From positions 371,295 through 433,294 of the forward strand of contig MNCI01036589.1 of the NCBI GenBank assembly GCA_015680685.1: a DNA stretch of 62,000 bases, read 5' to 3'. The DNA comes from Gnetum montanum (taxonomy: Eukaryota; Streptophyta; Gnetopsida; Gnetales; Gnetaceae). A program made the translations under genes and the position numbers. The notes beneath the pieces are model-generated. The model worked only from the letters and a program-made list of their open reading frames with translations. It ran no database searches and had not been told where the DNA came from. This document shows positions 22,930 through 33,813 of the stretch, piece after piece; position 1 is the first letter of the stretch, and the number at the start of each line of letters is the position of its first letter.

Positions 22930-24732
22930 TAGGCTACATTTGAGAAGTTGAAGCACAAATTGGTGATTGCACTAATGTTAGTATATCCTACACCAAGGTA
23001 TTTGTATGATGTTAGCACTGATGCTTTGGGAGATGGATTTACTTTTGTGTTAATGTAGGATGAGCAAGTTGTAGCTTATACCTCTTGTTAGTTGAAATTG
23101 CATGAGACTCAATACCCAATGCATGATTTAGCATTAGGATATGTGGTATTTATTTTAAAGATCTAGTGGCACTATTTCTGTGGTAACCAAGTTATCATTT
23201 GGACTAACCAGAAAAGGCTATAGTATCTTATGAGTCAAACACAACTAAATCTATGATAGTGTAGATGGATAGAGTTGTTACTAAATTTTGATTTTACCAT
23301 TTAGTACAAGCTCGAAAAACCCAACTAAGTGGCTAGTATGCTAAGCAAGGTGGCTGGAAACCACCATAGCCTTATTATTAGATTTAATATGCATGATGAA
23401 ATGTAGCAACAATTACAACATAATCCATGGTGCCATAAGTTAAGGTAACAAGCTACTACTAATGGGCATTTTACCATTGATAGCCGAGACGTTTTGTGGC
23501 ATGGAGATCAAATTTATGCTTATAAGGTTATGGGATCTTGAATGTTGGAGGAGGTCCACATGAGTAGGTATGAAATATAATTAGGTAGGGAGAAGATGCA
23601 CTAGAGTTTATAGCACATGTATTGGTGGCTCCGAATGAAGAAGGATGTTGGTGCATATGTTTCTTGATGATTATTTTTACAATAGGTGAAAATAAAACAC
23701 TAAAAACCTCATTGTTATCTACCTTCCCATGAGATCCCAAAATGGAAGTGCAAACCAACTGGTATGGACTTCATTGGTGAATTCTTGCAAACTTGAAGTA
23801 TACATGATACTATAATTATTATGGTTGATCTATTGATGAATTCTACGCATATTCTTGCTACACAAGTTTCAATGGGTAAAAAGGAGGCAACATGTTTGTT
23901 CATTGCAAAGAATTTGCATCTACATGGGGTGCCTCAGAAAATTATCAAAGATGATGATGCTCAATTTATATCAAGGTTTTGAAGAGCATTCATAATTGAA
24001 ATGGGTGCAAGATTAAACATGAGTACAACATATCATCCATAAACAAATGGACATATGAAGTAAGTGAAGTAGATTTTAGAAGACATGTTACAAGCTTGTG
24101 CTTGAATGCTACCCTTAGCAAAGTTATAATAACAATTACCAAGAAAGTTTAAGAGAAACATCATATGATGCATTGTATGGCAAGTCATGTTGGACACCTT
24201 TGTGTTGGGATGCCATTAAGGATTGCCAATAAGTGAGCACAAATGTGGTGGTGCAAAGCATAGAGTAGGTCTAAGTGATTCAAGATCAATTAAAAGATAC
24301 GCAATATAGACAAGTGATGTATGTTAATTGTCATAGGAGATCGTTGGAGCTTGTAATGGAAAACCATGTGTTCCTTTATGTTCTACCCCTAAAGAGCCTT
24401 CTGCAATTTTTTTGGAAGAAGAAATTGGTATTGAGGTATATTGACCCATTTGAGATATTACAAAGGATTGGCATCATGACCTAATAGTTAACATTATCCT
24501 CACAATTTTTAAATGTACATGATGTGTTTTATGTCTCTACATTGAGATGGTATGTATTTGATGAACAACATATTATAGATTAGTTAAATGTTAAACTATA
24601 AGTAGATTTGTCATATACAAAGAGGCTAGTACAAATTGTAGATTGTATGGTGTAGTAACTATGTACTAGAGTAGTTCCAATGGCAAAGGTTTTCTGGAGT
24701 AGGCATGGATCCCCAGAGGCTACTTGGGAAGT
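22930..24732 (+). pseudogene. E4: pol 3' half (RNase H, integrase, C-terminal tail)
   Basis: RNase H at about 22935-23345 reads STDALGDGFTFVLM, VVAYTSC, then LHETQYPMHDLALGYVVFIL and IIWTNQKRLQYLM. The integrase zinc-binding part follows near 23540-23670 (MYWWLRMKKDVGAYVS), and the core near 23760-24110 (HLHGVPQKIIKDDDAQFISR; MGARLNMSTTYHP). The tail has YIDPFEILQRIGIM, VHDVFYVSTLRWYV and a chromodomain-like end, VPMAKVFWSRHGSPEATWEV, at 24670-24730. Stops and frameshifts are frequent. The E5 LTR begins two codons after EATWEV, so E5 landed in this coding tail. Confidence 0.7.
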
Positions 24733-24754
24733 TGATAAATCATGTTTTTCATCA

Positions 24755-24853
24755 CTTCGATATCGGGTACGTGATATCATGTATGTGATATTGCAACCCA
24801 AGATGTGATATCATACATTCGATATCATATGGTTACTCCCAGGTCTATAAATA
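24755..24853 (+). promoter_or_regulatory. E5 5' LTR: U3 array (GATATCG class) plus TATA
   Basis: CGATATCGGG, GTGATATCATG, GTGATATTGC, GTGATATCATAC and CGATATCATATG precede GGTCTATAAATAC (TATA at 24844-24853). Most CpGs have decayed to TG or CA, in contrast to E2. Confidence 0.7.
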
Positions 24854-24977
24854 CAAAGCCCAGGTGCACAATTGGGAGGAATTTTTAGAAGTCAAGTAGT
24901 AAAACTCTTACAGTTTGTCAATTTGAAAGTTAGAATATTTTCCAAGTGCCTGCAACAGGAGGTCTCAATGTGAATGG

Positions 24978-25032
24978 ATCTTTATTCAAGCATTGATGTA
25001 CTTGAGTGCACCATTGTGTTGGCAATAAAGAT
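24978..25032 (+). promoter_or_regulatory. E5 5' LTR: R-region hairpin with AATAAA
   Basis: ATCTTTATT (24978-24986) and AATAAAGAT (25024-25032) are perfectly complementary. The inner stem is weaker than in E3 and E6. Confidence 0.55.
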
Positions 25033-25593
25033 GAACTCTTTGATCCATTCCTTGCAGCACTTGGTATTTTCTTTCTTATGCATTTACATATTGTTATTTC
25101 ATGAAATTTAGATTAATGTTATTTATGTAGCAATTAATTTTGATCAATTAAGCAAATTGTTAAATTACACAAGCACGACCCCTTTGAGAATACATGTGAC
25201 ACTTGGTAGCTCAGAATTGATTAGTGTTTGACAACCCAGCAATGTTCGCACGAAGTTCAGGATGTGGAAATGGTTACTTGTGTTAGGCTAGATTAGACTA
25301 TAGTTTACTTAGCAATTAATCACTCTTACTTTTAATCACTCTTACTTTTATTCTTATTCTAGGTGAGTAATTCCATAAAAACAAAAAATAATAAAAATCA
25401 TATGCCTCAGTCACACTTAACCATACCATTGCATTTCACAAGTTGGACTAGGAAGACAACGAATGAACAACACACACACACACTATTTAGCTCTAGTGCA
25501 CTTAGTAATTATAGTCTGTGGAATTCGACCAGATTGCACGTGAACGCTTGTGATTCGTATGGTTAGGTGTAGGGGTACGTTGCTGCTCATCAT

Positions 25594-25611
25594 TAGCACC
25601 ATTACTAGGGA
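25594..25611 (+). other. E5: primer-binding site, tRNA-Asp, decayed
   Basis: TAGCACCATTACTAGGGA, one base after the LTR. All six differences from the tRNA-Asp complement are transitions. Confidence 0.75.
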
Positions 25612-25748
25612 CTGTAGTTCTTCATGCGCTATCTAAGCCTAGTGAAATTTAGTAACCTCATTGTTCGAACCCTAAGAGTTAAATCCTATGAAAAAATTTT
25701 TATTATCATTAAATTAAATCTTAATTGCACACTGTTTATTAACACAAA

Positions 25749-28742
25749 ATGTCTTCTTCTCATAGGAGTCCATCTCCTCCTAGGGTAGTTCAAGTGCCTT
25801 AACAATACCAGGTGGTGTATGCTCATCCCGATGAGTATGTACCATACTTTACCTTCATCTTACATCAAGATGAACTGATGCGGTGGAGCGATATGGAAGG
25901 CAACATTGTGTTGCCACCTGACCAATCTATTCTAGCCATGCTATAGCTAATGCTAGCATGACACAAGCTTCAACATCTCCATGAAGAATATGAGATGCGA
26001 GATCCTGACTCAAGGGATTATCATCCCACTGAAGTGCAAAAATTAAGGGATCGGCAGTTGCAGCACCAACATGAGTTTGTGAAGGACAAGGAGTCAAACA
26101 TCTTTCCACCTCCTTTTGACCCAATTGATGAAGGTGACCACTTATTTAGTAATTCTCCTCTCTTTGACTTTGCTCAAGGAGCCCTCAACTAGAAAGTATA
26201 ATCTACAATCCATAATCCAAGTTCTAGTCAAAACAAATCCAATGAAAAAAATGGATCTGGAAAAGCAAGTGAAGAAAAGGGGAACAAAGGAGATCATGAT
26301 TGTGATTGTGGTCGCAATCATCAAAGGAAGGATGATAGGCATCAGCATGGAGCAAGTTTCCCTTCTTCTTCCCTTTCATCATCATCTTCTTCTTCTTCAT
26401 CTAGTTCAAATCATGGCCACAAAAGAAATGACCATGATGGAGGTTACCAACGAGACCAGAACAACAGAAGGGACCATTGGGACAGTCATGACTGAAGATG
26501 TGGGTAATCCAGAGAGGTCCATCATCAAGAAAGAAGGACTAGTAGGAAACATCGTAGGCACCACCATCATGACCTTGATGAACCTCTACTTGCTACTTGA
26601 GGCATGTTAAATAATGTAGAGGTTGTGAGGATTCCAACTAGGAACATGAAGGATAGTTGAATAAAGAAGCTTGATATGAAAAATATTTCTCGATTCGAGG
26701 GAGGATATGATGCTGATCCACAATATCATCTTCAAGATTTCCAAAATGCATGTGCCTTGCAGAATATTGAAAATGACTAGCAAAAGCTAAAATTATTTCC
26801 AAGGACACTTATAAAGGAAGCAGAAAGTTGGTATCGGTCCTTGGAACTAGAATCAATCAGGCGGTGAAGTAGGATGTTGGAATTATTCAATGACAAATAT
26901 CAAACATACTCTTGAGTATCCAATCTAAGGAAACAAATTCAAGGGTAGAAACAAGGAAATTATGAGCCCTTGGATGCTGCTATTGGCCAATACTACTCTC
27001 TATTGCATCGATGTCTTAGCCATGGATACTCTTAGCTTGATTAGCTTCACCATATCATAGATAGGTTATGGTCTAAAACCAGGAAAACCCTTAACATCTA
27101 TGCCCACGGGAGATCGACAAAGTTAAGCACCTATCGGATCCAAAAATTAATTGAGCAGATAGGTAAGGAGGAGGGAGAGTTGAGAAAACATGAAAGTGCA
27201 GAAGAATACAACAAAGACCTTTTTATTCGAAAAAAGGAGGTTAGATTTTATGATAGTGAGGATGAATTTGCCAAAGATGAGGTGGTTAATCAAAAAACCT
27301 TTCCATTCCAAAAATTTCAATAAGAAATCATGGCTAAGGTTAATTAACTATGGGACTCCATGGATACTAAGTTTCAAGCTATCTTAAAAATTACTAAAGA
27401 CTTCAAGGAGCAAAGTGATGAGGGAGAGCATCGGAGGCATAAGGAATCTGAATGCACCATATCTAAGGGTAAAGGTAAAATGGCTACAATAGTGATGTCT
27501 ATGGATAGCGATTCAGATGATGATGGTGGGTGTGAGGTTTGCTAGTATGAACATCCTAAGGGATGTTGTTCAATTGTATCACACTTGCAAGAATTCAGAG
27601 TGTATGCCTTACATCCACAACTTACACAAAGGTAAACGCCCAAAATATTACCTTATCCACAAGGAAATTCTTGACAGTTTCACAAACCACAGCAAAACTA
27701 TTGAAGTGGAGCTCCTCCATAATCCTATGAATTGTACTAGCAGTGGTAGCAACCACAATCGTTGGCATTTCCACCTCCAAGACAACAATACCCTTACCAG
27801 CAACAAGATCCCTATAGTTACTACATTCAACAACCTTCATCTCCAAGGGAATTCTCTGGTCATATTTCTTCTTACCAATCTCATCATTACCCTCTCGAAA
27901 CATACCAATCATCCTATCCATGGAGGGATGCTAGCTACTACCCTCATGCACCTCTTGTTCATGCAGCTACTCCTCCACTTTCTGCACAAGTACTACCTAC
28001 TCCATCCATGCAGGGTGAATTGCTTGCACAACTACATCAAACAAACACTACGAGGGTAGTTAACCTGCAATCGGTTAACCCATCCAATGAGTTGGAATCA
28101 CAAACAAAGAAAAGACTCTTCTTCTAGCCTTGCAGTCCACCAAAGCCTTTGGACACATCAGTGGTTGATAACCCTACTCCTTCATCTTTCTCTATTTTCT
28201 CTTTATCTAAGTCCCCTTCAAACCAAAATCCCTCTCAAATCCATACTGTAATCCTGACACATGTTGTATCTCATTGGATTCGAGCTAGTAAGCTACCCAT
28301 AAAATTACTTGATCCCAGAAGTCCTCTAGTTTACTTGCAAATTGTTGGGAATGAGCCTTGTAAAGCTCTTCTTGACTTTGGTTCCAGTGTTAATTTGATC
28401 TCGCATGAGATGTACACAATGTGAACCTTCCTCCCTTGAAGAAGAGTAACATCCGGCTGGAACTAGCAGACCAGTCCATCACTACTCCATAGGGCTGGTA
28501 GAGGACATTATCACCACCGTTTGTAGGTGGTCATATCCCATTGGTTTTCTAGTAATCAAAGTGGAGAACTGTAAGGGGGATCTTCCAATTATTATGGGAA
28601 GGGCGTGGCTAAGTACTATGGATGCCAAAATGGGCATTAGGGATGTTTCCTTGGAAATATTAAAGGAAAATGAGTTTGGAAAGATCGAGAAGAAGAGAGT
28701 TTAATGTATCACGTACAAAAATTCAGGGTGTCATTATGTGTA
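25749..28742 (+). pseudogene. E5: gag and protease in a single frame, with stops
   Basis: ATG (25749) starts MSSSHRSPSPPRVVQVP. Open segments at 25995, 27360, 27762 and 28149 are all in this frame, so gag and protease form one reading frame of about 980 codons broken only by stops. The N-terminal part (FTFILHQDELMRWSDMEGNI) differs from the E2/E7 gag start. A low-complexity Ser/His/Asp region lies at 26360-26450. The gag core is at about 26690-27110 (ISRFEGGYDADPQYHLQDFQ; LFNDKYQTYS). A CX2CX3HX4C knuckle lies at 27531-27566, with one flanking residue now a stop. Protease at 28250-28690 reads LLDFGSSVNLIS, so the DSG serine is Phe. The frame ends at the deletion junction. Confidence 0.8.
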
Positions 28743-29982
28743 GAAGTTATGGTTAGTAGAATTGACAAAGAAGGATGCATCATTCATTTGGACCCCTACA
28801 TGTAAATCAATATTTCAATAGTTGAAGTAAAAGCTTGTTGAAACTCCCATTCTTCAAGCACCAGATTGGTCTAGAGCATTTCATGTGATGATCGATGCAT
28901 CGAATTATGCTTTAGGAGTAGTACTTAGACAAATGGATGATCAAAAATGTCCATATTACATCCATTACACAAGTTGGAGCATCACATGTGCACAACTGAA
29001 CTACACCACCATAGAAAAGGAGTTGATGGCAGTGGTGTTTGCCTTAGAGAAGTTTAGGAACTATGTGCTTGGCTAAAAAATGTTTGTGCACACAGATCAT
29101 AGTGCCATCTGATTTCTAATGAATAAACCAATGGTGAGCCCCTATGTCATATGATGGCTCGTGATTTTGTAGGAATTCGATCTCATGATGGTAGATTGTA
29201 AAGGTGTGGAGAATGTTGTCGTAGATCACTTATCGTGACTAAGATGGGATGACATGGAGAAAGACAGCTCTATATCGAATTAATTCCCTGACGAATCTCT
29301 CCTTGCAAGTGCTATTAATGCACAAATGCCCAATGAACCAAAATGGTACAACATCATCTTCACTTATCTACTCAAGCACGAACTGTCGTAAGGGTTGGAC
29401 ACTAGAAAGAAACAACAGTTTCTTCACCGGCTCAAGTAGTTCATGGAAATTAATGAAAACCTTTACAAGGTTTGTCCCGATGTCCTGGTACATTGCTATG
29501 TCCTTGATATGGATCAACTACACGTTCTTTAGGATGCTCACGAAGGTCCTTTTGGGGGCCATTATGTTGGGAGATGCATGACCATAAAAATCCTCATGCC
29601 AGGGTATTATTGGCCAACAATCTTTAGGGATGCACATCAATTCAACAAGAAACGCTATGACGTCAAAATAAGAAAAGTCAAGTTTCAACTAGGAGATAAG
29701 GTTTTTTATTGGAATCCAACACATGTATCCCAACAAAACAAATTTCAAACTTTGTGAGAAGGACCTTACATCATTGATGAGACTTTTCCATCTAGGGCCA
29801 TGATCATCTACAAACCTGACAACCCACATAAAAAATAATTAGTTAACATTCAACAGATAAAACCTTTCCATGAGCCCAAGCCAACCAACTCAACAAACAC
29901 CTCACCAGATGGACAACCACACTCAATCTTTTGGATCTCTCCCTTTCAACTTAGTCATGGGGGAGATGGCCATCCATACTAA
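28743..29982 (+). pseudogene. E5: pol remnant, RNase H and integrase ends, RT and IN core deleted
   Basis: Immediately after protease the sequence resumes at the RT/RNase H boundary (LVELTKKDASFIW). RNase H is at 28870-29230 (IDASNYALGVVLRQMDDQKC; TTIEKELMAVVFALEKFRNY). The integrase zinc-binding part follows to about 29640 (GGHYVGRCMTIKIL). A second junction near 29640 joins this directly to the pol tail (VKFQLGDKVFYWNPTH), removing the DDE core. The tail NIQQIKPFHEPK ends in TAA at 29980-29982. CATGGGGGAGATGG near the stop is the shared pol-end purine tract. No enzyme activity is possible. Confidence 0.85.
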
Positions 29983-30635
29983 CACCTTAGGTGCCTCCTT
30001 AGTTTTTGACTTTTTTGTTTTCCACATTTTTAGTTTTACAACTTTTTTTTTCATCTTCTTGGTTTTACATTTTTGTTCTACATATTTGTATTATTAAGGT
30101 TATTGGTTTTACCTTAGTTTTTGTTTTACACCATTGTTAATATATTCAACATTTATTTTCTACTCTTTTACTTTCTTTTATGGTTATGTTTGCTTGTGTT
30201 TGATGTTTTTCTCTACTTTTTCTACTAATAAGGTGGCAGATACAATGGTAATGCACTACTCAATGGTGGTTTACTTTATTTGTAATTTGATTGTTGATGT
30301 CTAGTTTCTGACTTTGAATGTCGTTACTAAGGACTGGGATATGATTTCTTTTTAGGTAACAGGCAGTGAGTCCACATCATCCACCAATCCACATACTCTA
30401 TGGTTTTTCTTGTTTTGGAATCATGCAGTCTCTTCTTCATTAATACAACTTTAATAAATTGGTGACTAGTGTAGTTTCTAGAATTGGGAAGGAATCAAAG
30501 GTTTGGACAAGGTGTGGCTTCAAAGAGACGCGGTATTCTTTGTGCTTTTTTGTTTTCCTGTGTGTAGGGATCTTCTTGTAAGCTTCTCACCATTCCATGT
30601 CATTTCATAGTAGAAAGTCAAATAAGTCCTTTCAT

Positions 30636-30776
30636 GGTGTGGTCCTCATCACAAAAACAAAAAAGAGATGAGGATTCAAAGCACATCCCTTGGACAAAAT
30701 AAATGCAGAAAAATGCATGGGTCTTTGCATGGTGTGGTTCCCATTCAAGAAAAACATGGGAATTCAAAGCACACCC
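30636..30776 (+). other. E5: tandem pair of spacer hairpins
   Basis: First copy: TCCTCATC (30643-30650) / GATGAGGA (30667-30674), a perfect 8-bp stem. Second copy: TTCCCAT (30738-30744) / ATGGGAA (30756-30762) with outer arms GGTGTG (30731-30736) / CACACC (30770-30775). Arms differ from each other and from E3 and E6 but remain complementary. Confidence 0.55.
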
Positions 30777-31257
30777 CTTAGACCAAATAAAAAGGCTACA
30801 AGCACTGGTTATGAGACTTTTCATGTCTCCTCTAACTAAGGCCCTTTCTCACTTCCTACCTTCACTCCAATTTGGAATTGTGGCTATTTTGTAGGAGCAT
30901 TCTTGTGTTTCAGGGGATGGACTTAGCTTAGAATGTTGAAGCAAAGTCACTAAAAGTGGTTGGTTTTGATTTGGACTAAGGAAGGATCCTACCAAGTCAA
31001 TTAATCACAAACTCCACAAGGGACTACATGTGAAAATAATTAGGGACTCCATTCCACTCTCTTTGTCATTCATCTATGCTTTCCATGTCTCACCTCACTA
31101 CTGATTTCATGTTTTGATTCAATGTTCTGGTTTGATGTGTTAGGATTCTTAGTCAGTTACTTTTGGGTTTTTGTACTTAACTTTACTTAACCATGAATCA
31201 TCTATGGTGCCCATGAACTCCTTGGTTTGAAGTTATGCAAGGGCATAAAAGGCCTGT

Positions 31258-31287
31258 GCCTACTTTGGGAAGGACCCACTTGCATAT
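31258..31287 (+). other. E5: conserved GGGAAGGACCCACTTGC block
   Basis: GCCTACTTTGGGAAGGACCC followed by ACTTGCATAT. One G-to-A change from the consensus. Confidence 0.55.
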
Positions 31288-31980
31288 CTTTTGGTTTGGT
31301 TAAGTTAATTTCTTTTTCCTTAGACATTATTACAATAAAATTCTTTTTATTTATCCCATCCATGTCAGTCAATTTTACATACCTTCACAATTTTTTGTAA
31401 TGAACTCCTTTTTATTGTTGTGAATACCCTCTTTCTAGTACTCCTTGTGTTAAGCTTTTTCTGAATTATATGGATTGCTTCTCTTATTTAACCCATTTGT
31501 CAGTCTTTCCACTAACAATATCAAGCAATCAATCTATCACAATCATAACTTGGTTAGATAAAATCGCTGATGAGAAAAGGTATTCAGCCATTATCTACTA
31601 CACTATATAGACTAATCCTTCGTTTTGTTGTGATTGCAGTAGGAAGCATGGACTCGAAGCAGGACTATCATCACCAAGGAGGATGCAATCATATCACTCA
31701 TGGGAGATTGTTCTTAACTGTTAGATATCTTCTACCTCTCCCCCATTCTCCTATTATCAAGAGGGGTTGGATGTCCTTTGGATCCATTGGTGTTCTCTCC
31801 TATTATCATGAACACCCAATGTTATACACCATTGTCATATTGTATGCTCGGGCACTCTTGTATTTGTCTTTTTTCTCTGTGTCACTCTGCATGTCAATCA
31901 AATAAGTCTACACCCCCTATTGTATTTCATAAAAGACTTGTTCCTCCTCTTTTGTACTTAAGAATGAGTTTTCATTCAGT

Positions 31981-31990
31981 TGTGGGGGTA
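31981..31990 (+). other. E5: polypurine tract
   Basis: TGTGGGGGTA abuts the 3' LTR start TGATAAATC. This is the best preserved polypurine tract in the window. Confidence 0.8.
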
Positions 31991-32409
31991 TGATAAATCA
32001 TGTTGATCATGACTCCGATATTGGGGTGGTTGCGATCTTGGGTACATGATATCAGGTACACAATATCACGGCCCAAGATGTGATATCGTACATTTGATAT
32101 TGCAGGGTTACTCCTAGGTCTATAAATATAGCGCCCAAGCGCATAATTGGGAGGAACTTTTAGTAGTCAAGTAGTGAAACTCTTGCAGTTTGTCCATTTG
32201 AAAGTTCAAATATTTTCCAAGTGCCTGCAGTAGGAGGTCTCACTATGAATGGATCTTTATTTAAGCATTGATGTACCTGAGCACACCTTTGTGTTGGCAA
32301 TAAAGGTGAACTCTTTGATCCATTCCTTGTAGCACTTGAGATTTTCTTTCTTATGCATTTACATATTTTTATCTCATGAAATTTACAGTAATGTTATTTA
32401 TGCAGCAAT
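31991..32409 (+). repeat. E5: 3' LTR, truncated
   Basis: Matches the 5' LTR from its first base through GTAGCAAT (5' LTR position about 25134), then stops, losing the last 458 bp. Includes the GATATCG-class U3, TATA (32120-32129) and AATAAA hairpin (32263-32307). The U3 differs by a small insertion near 32020 and many transitions, so the element is old. Confidence 0.85.
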
Positions 32410-32728
32410 AACACCCCTCTATTAGACCCCTTGGTATAGTTGATGGCTCCTCACATATATGTATATATAGGTCCAATGTGTGGGTCTGGCTAGTTTGTAC
32501 ATGTTAGGAGCTTATTATGATTTTATGTGATGTATTAATCTTATATGATTTTTATGTTCCAATTATACGATGATTACACATACTAATTCTATGGAATGGG
32601 TTAGATAAGTGAGAAGACTAAAAGGAATAGAGGTTTAGGGATAAGAGCAGCAATTTGTTATGTGTTTATGATGTATATTAGGTTTATAGTGAATGTTTCG
32701 CATTTATGCACTTGAGTTGTATGATCAC
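32410..32728 (+). other. Unassigned stretch between E5 and E6
   Basis: 319 bp, AT-rich, starting CACCCCTCTATTAGACCCC with a TATATATAGG near 32462. It may be a piece of the E4 LTR or 3' region, given that E5 sits in E4, but I cannot align it to 22368-22720 by eye. Confidence 0.4.
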
Positions 32729-32744
32729 TAATGAGTTTTAGTTT

Positions 32745-32875
32745 ATCACATTGACTAGGCCCCATCGACAAGGCCCCATTGATGTAGTTAATTGCATCGA
32801 TGCAGCCCCATCAATGCAGTTAGTTGCATCAATGCAACCCCATCGACGTAAGGGTCTATCCTGGTCTATAAATAC
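32745..32875 (+). promoter_or_regulatory. E6 5' LTR: U3 array (CATCGAC/GGCCCC class) plus TATA
   Basis: Five or six units of the type ATTGACTAGGCCCCATCGAC and TTGCATCGATGCAGCCCCAT, about 30-40 bp apart, then GGTCTATAAATAC (32865-32874). Confidence 0.7.
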
Positions 32876-33001
32876 AATCTACCAATTGCATTTATAGCAT
32901 CAATCAATTCTCATAGTAGTAGCAGAGATCTTGTAGTTTGTCTATTCAAAATTTAGAACATTTTTCCCAAGTGCCTACAACAGGAGTCATTGAATGTATG
33001 G

Positions 33002-33057
33002 ATCTTTATTCAAGCATTGTTGTACCTGAGCACAACAGTGTGTGTGGTAATAAAGAC
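33002..33057 (+). promoter_or_regulatory. E6 5' LTR: R-region hairpin with AATAAA
   Basis: Outer arms ATCTTTATT / AATAAAGAC; inner arms CATTGTTGT (33015-33023) / ACAACAGTG (33032-33040). Inner stem covaries with E3. Confidence 0.6.
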
Positions 33058-33660
33058 AAGCTTTCAAATAAACCTTGCAGCATTCTAGATAGATTAAATA
33101 TTTCATTTATGTATTTAATGTTTTCAATTACTTATTCAATGTTTTCTAGTAATTAAGCTAATTAAGATAATTGAGCAAGATAAACTAGATATATTAAATA
33201 CATAAGTACAACCGTTTCGAGTGTAACATGTATTTTCTTGGTAATCCTAGTAGCGTTATTGCTTAGTACACCTAGTAGCGTAGTGCTTGATAACCTAGTA
33301 GTGGATACATGGGTTTAGGATGTGTATGGAAAGTGGGACCAGATACTTATGTTAGGATTAGTTAGAGGCCAATAGGTTAGTTACATTAAATTAGCCATTA
33401 AATTACCTTGTCTTTATCTCTATTCAAGCACCAAGACTATAAAACATAAAACTATAAAAATCATATGCCTCAATTACACTTAATCATACCATGTGCTTCA
33501 CAAGTGTAATTGGGAAGATAACAAATGACCTTAGGGCAAGGTTCAAGGCCTAGAAGATGAGTGCATTGGAAACTATAAAGTCCACATAATTCAATCGGAT
33601 CACACATGAACGCTTTGTGATTCATATGGTTGGACATAGGGGTACCTCACCACTCATCAT

Positions 33661-33678
33661 TCGTGCTGTTGCTGAGCA
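33661..33678 (+). other. E6: primer-binding site, tRNA-Asp, decayed
   Basis: TCGTGCTGTTGCTGAGCA, one base after the LTR; 12 of 18 positions match the tRNA-Asp complement. Confidence 0.65.
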
Positions 33679-33813
33679 CTTTGTTTGTTGAAATGTGTGC
33701 TATTTAGGTTTAGTGAATACCATTAATATCATTGTATGAACCTCAAGGTCAATATCATTATCGCTATACATAGAATTATAAAAGCGCATTCATGTTTTAT
33801 TTCATATTGTAAA

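Larger units (their letters stand above)
22368..24732 (+). mobile_element. E4: remnant of a different Ty3 element (chromovirus-like)
   Basis: Begins with about 350 bp that may be LTR, a possible iMet-type primer site, then jumps to RNase H, integrase and the pol C-terminus. Gag, protease and most of reverse transcriptase are absent. The pol relatives are chromovirus-type, distinct from the E1-E3/E5-E7 family. It is cut at 24732 by the E5 5' LTR and on the left by E3. The sequences at 32410-32728 may be a further part of it beyond E5. Confidence 0.6.
24733..25592 (+). repeat. E5: 5' LTR
   Basis: 860 bp, TGATAAATCATG to GCTCATCA. U3 has decayed GATATCG motifs, then TATA, AATAAA hairpin, and a U5 with GGTAGCTCAG and GACAACCCAGC motifs. 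It aligns with the 3' LTR from 31991 over its first 400 bp with numerous transitions. Confidence 0.9.
29983..31980 (+). other. E5: spacer; ORF3 and its promoter missing
   Basis: The first 1.5 kb is co-linear with the E3 and E6 spacers (hairpins, GGGGAGGA-type block). After about 31560 a short stretch resembling nothing else leads to the polypurine context AATGAGTTTTCATTCAG. No internal promoter cassette and no ORF3 homology are seen, so about 3 kb has been lost relative to E6. Confidence 0.6.
24733..32409 (+). mobile_element. E5: Athila/Tat-like element deleted for RT, integrase core and ORF3
   Basis: Order: 5' LTR (24733-25592), primer site, gag-protease in one frame (25749-28742), RNase H and the first part of integrase (28743 to about 29640), pol tail to 29982, spacer with two hairpins, polypurine tract, truncated 3' LTR (31991-32409). 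Compared with E6, about 1.27 kb (end of protease to end of RT), about 0.7 kb (integrase core) and the whole ORF3 with its promoter are missing. The LTR is GATATCG class although the coding part is closest to E3 and E6. Inserted into E4 pol. The 3' end is lost, so no target duplication can be read. Confidence 0.85.
32729..33659 (+). repeat. E6: 5' LTR
   Basis: 931 bp from TAATGAGTTTTAG (TG mutated to TA) to CACTCATCA. CATCGAC/GGCCCC-class U3, TATA, AATAAA hairpin, and a U5 with three GGTAATCCTAGTAGCG-type motifs at 33240-33305. Confidence 0.85.

Noticed and set aside
26116-26610. 164-codon plus-strand ORF in E5 gag
   Set aside because: Out of frame with gag, which runs through this stretch in the 25749 frame with homologous Ser/His-rich sequence; hydrophobic composition comes from shifted low-complexity DNA.
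27517-28059. 180-codon plus-strand ORF in E5
   Set aside because: Shadow of the gag tail in another frame; the zinc knuckle and protease lie in the 25749 frame.
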